DNA of 15,816 bases from Pseudomonadota bacterium (GTDB lineage Bacteria > Desulfobacterota > JADFVX01): assembly GCA_015222755.1 (NCBI GenBank), contig JADFVX010000019.1, positions 1-15,816 on the forward strand. The letters run 5' to 3'. Positions 13,964-15,816 of the stretch are shown in pieces; within the stretch, counting starts at the first letter, position 1; each line of letters starts with the position of its first letter. The notes under the pieces were generated by a model that was given only the letters and a program-made list of their open reading frames with translations, was not told the DNA's origin and made no database searches. The position numbers and the translations under genes are program-made.

Positions 13964-15108
13964 TCAATCTGGCGCGAAGAGATATCACCCATTCTCTGGG
14001 CAAATTTATTATCACCGCCATGGGTGTAGGCATGCTTCTCGGTATTGTCCTTATTATGATCGGTGTCTATCGGGGAATGATCGTAGACGCCGAAACACTT
14101 CTTGAAGACATCGGTGCGCACCTTTGGGTGGTACAGGAAAATACGCTGGGACCTTTCGCCGAAAGTTCACGTGTACATGAAGATCTGAAAAATGCAATCG
14201 CTGTCATTCAGGGTATCGACAAAAGTGAAGCTATAACCTTTCAAAACCTCCAGCTTTTTAATGACCGAGGCAATGCTGTGCGGGTATTTTCCGTAGGCTA
14301 TGATCCCTATGGCGCTTTTGAAGTGATCAATCTCAATCAGTTGATTCTGGGAAGGGTCTTAAAAAAACAGCATTACGAAATGGTAGTTTCAGAAAAGACG
14401 GGATTCACCCTGAATGAACGCATTAGACTTGGACGCGATGTATATACTGTCGTTGGAGTCACTAAAGGAACGGTCTCATCAGGTGGAGATCCACTTATCT
14501 ATATCAGCCTTAAAGATGCCCAGCAGCTACAGTTTCTGAGTTCAAACGCAGAGATCAGAAATGACAGGGCGCGCGGTGGAAGCAGCAGAGATTCACCTAT
14601 GGCCAATGCGATCATCGCAACCGTTAAAAGCGGATTTTCTCCTGAGGATATTGCCAACGGGATTCAAAGATGGAAGCACAAAAGCGTCTATACCCAGACT
14701 CAGCAAAAAAACATTCTTTCCAAAAACCTGCTCGAGCGGGCAACCAAACAGATCGGAATGTTTACGGTGATTCTCGTTATCGTCTCAAGCATCATCATCG
14801 CACTCATCATCTATACAATGACTCTGGAGAAGATCAAGGAAATTTCAATTTTAAAGCTCATCGGCATTCCTAATTGGAGGATTGTTAAAATGATTCTACA
14901 GGAAACGCTGCTACTGGGTATGATTGCCTTTGTTTTCGGAAATATTTTTGCCCACCTTATTTATTCGAAGTTTCCTAAGCGGGTCGTGCTTGAAACGCCA
15001 GATGCATGGATGCTTTTTGCTGTCATTATTCTTGCATCGACCTTCTCATCATTTTTCGGTGTACATAAAGTGATCAAGGCCGATCCTGCTGCGGCAATTG
15101 GAGGGTAA
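13960..15108 (+). CDS. FtsX/DevC-type ABC transporter permease
   Basis: The 382-aa protein has four membrane helices: one near the N-terminus (about 15-40), then a large periplasmic domain (about 42-262), then three near the C-terminus (about 266-290, 312-335, 348-368). This is the layout of type VII ABC permeases such as LolC/E, MacB and DevC. The C-terminal FtsX segment shows EKIKEISILKLIGIPNWRIVKMILQE, the coupling-helix region that touches the ATPase, and ends in KADPAAAIGG, a common family ending. Such permeases do not pump through themselves but drive substrate from the periplasm into the adaptor and TolC tunnel. The ATG overlaps the adaptor stop (ATGA). The ATPase is a separate gene, unlike MacB where it is fused. 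The substrate cannot be read. Confidence 0.92.
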   Translation: MINLARRDITHSLGKFIITAMGVGMLLGIVLIMIGVYRGMIVDAETLLEDIGAHLWVVQENTLGPFAESSRVHEDLKNAIAVIQGIDKSEAITFQNLQLFNDRGNAVRVFSVGYDPYGAFEVINLNQLILGRVLKKQHYEMVVSEKTGFTLNERIRLGRDVYTVVGVTKGTVSSGGDPLIYISLKDAQQLQFLSSNAEIRNDRARGGSSRDSPMANAIIATVKSGFSPEDIANGIQRWKHKSVYTQTQQKNILSKNLLERATKQIGMFTVILVIVSSIIIALIIYTMTLEKIKEISILKLIGIPNWRIVKMILQETLLLGMIAFVFGNIFAHLIYSKFPKRVVLETPDAWMLFAVIILASTFSSFFGVHKVIKADPAAAIGG

Positions 15109-15115
15109 AAACAAA

Positions 15116-15816
15116 ATGGGTATAAGAGTTGAAAATCTCGTCAAGACCTTTGGCGCAGGAGAAGACGCCGTGCATGTCATCAAAGGGGCCTCCTTTGAGA
15201 TACAAAAAGGTGAATTTGCCGCACTTGTTGCGCCAAGTGGTGCGGGAAAAACAACCTTGCTGCTGATGATTGGCTGTGTTATCGAGCCGACTTCGGGTGG
15301 CATATGGCTGGGAGATAAAAAGGTGTACGACAATCGATGGCTCAGCCGGGATACACGGAAAATACGCCGTGAAAAAATCGGTTTTATTTTTCAGGCGCAC
15401 TATCTTATCCCTTTTTTGAATGTCCTGGAAAACATTACGCTCCTTCCCCTGACAAACTTCTGGCCCAAAGCCAGAGCTGATCTAAAAGCCAAAGAATTGC
15501 TCAACTATCTGGATATTGCCGACAAGATACATACGATGCCAAGTCAACTCTCCGGCGGTCAGAACCAGCGTGTTGCCATAGCCAGGGCGCTGGCCAATGA
15601 GCCACACTTTCTTCTTGCAGACGAACCTACGGCAGCGCTGGATTTGGAGCGAGCGGTCAGTGTGGTAAAAATGCTTAAAGAAATAGCGAGCGCGCAGGAT
15701 GTAGCGATTATCATGGTCACTCACGATGAAAGAATGCTTCCCTATTGTGACAAGGTCCTGAAGATTGTTGACGGAAAGATAGAGATGACGGCAAGTCCTG
15801 AAGGCGGGATTATATA
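15116..15816 (+). CDS. ABC transporter ATP-binding protein (LolD/DevA-like), 3' end outside window
   Basis: The frame runs open from ATG 15116 to the window edge, giving 233 complete codons; the family is usually 220-240 aa, so only the last residues should be missing. It shows a Walker A APSGAGKTT (39-47), Q-loop glutamine Q93 in FIFQAHY, signature LSGGQNQRVAIARAL (145-159), Walker B FLLADEPT (165-172) with catalytic E170, a D-loop ALDL, and the switch histidine H203 in VTHDE. The first Walker A position is Ala instead of Gly, a variant also found in some LolD proteins. GGAGGG, overlapping the permease stop, lies 11 nt before the ATG. It supplies the energy for the permease encoded just before. 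Confidence 0.93.
   Translation, partial: MGIRVENLVKTFGAGEDAVHVIKGASFEIQKGEFAALVAPSGAGKTTLLLMIGCVIEPTSGGIWLGDKKVYDNRWLSRDTRKIRREKIGFIFQAHYLIPFLNVLENITLLPLTNFWPKARADLKAKELLNYLDIADKIHTMPSQLSGGQNQRVAIARALANEPHFLLADEPTAALDLERAVSVVKMLKEIASAQDVAIIMVTHDERMLPYCDKVLKIVDGKIEMTASPEGGII

Overview
This 15.8-kb window is dense bacterial chromosome with 15 genes in five transcription blocks. The gene families, and an F-type ATP synthase whose Fo genes sit apart from F1, fit a Gram-negative bacterium of the deltaproteobacterial type (Desulfobacterota, Desulfuromonadales or a neighbour). This is inferred from gene content and protein character only. I see no rRNA, tRNA, CRISPR array, transposase or phage gene.

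Left (1-2353, + strand): the 3' part of an archease gene, then rtcB (RNA ligase), then a small HEAT-repeat protein. The genes are 12-14 nt apart and look like one RNA-repair operon. It meets a convergent block on the - strand (5354-2339): a 545-aa HEAT-repeat protein followed 7 nt later by an HD-GYP protein. These two share a homologous N-terminal domain that I cannot assign to a named family. The block has a good promoter that would give an almost leaderless mRNA.

Middle (- strand, 8541-5404): hemL (tetrapyrrole synthesis), then the Fo operon atpZ-atpI-atpB-atpE. The Fo operon has a near-consensus sigma-70 promoter (TTGACA-17-TATATT), overlapping genes, an AT-rich leader before the c-subunit gene and a strong intrinsic terminator. 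No F1 genes are present. Subunit c carries an apparent cleavable signal peptide.

Right-centre (- strand, 10691-8771): a UbiA-family prenyltransferase followed by an FAD/NAD(P)-dependent oxidoreductase, probably linked to quinone or prenyl-lipid metabolism. A 212-nt divergent promoter region separates this pair from the right-hand operon.

Right (+ strand, 10904-15816): a self-contained efflux operon. Its order is a TetR regulator, a TolC-like outer-membrane protein, a membrane-fusion protein, an FtsX/DevC-type permease and an ABC ATPase that runs off the window end. The first four genes overlap one another at their stops and starts. Together they would form a tripartite ABC exporter controlled by its own first gene.

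The best candidate for something undescribed is the HEAT/HD-GYP pair with its shared N-terminal module. The rest is recognisable biology with some unusual details.
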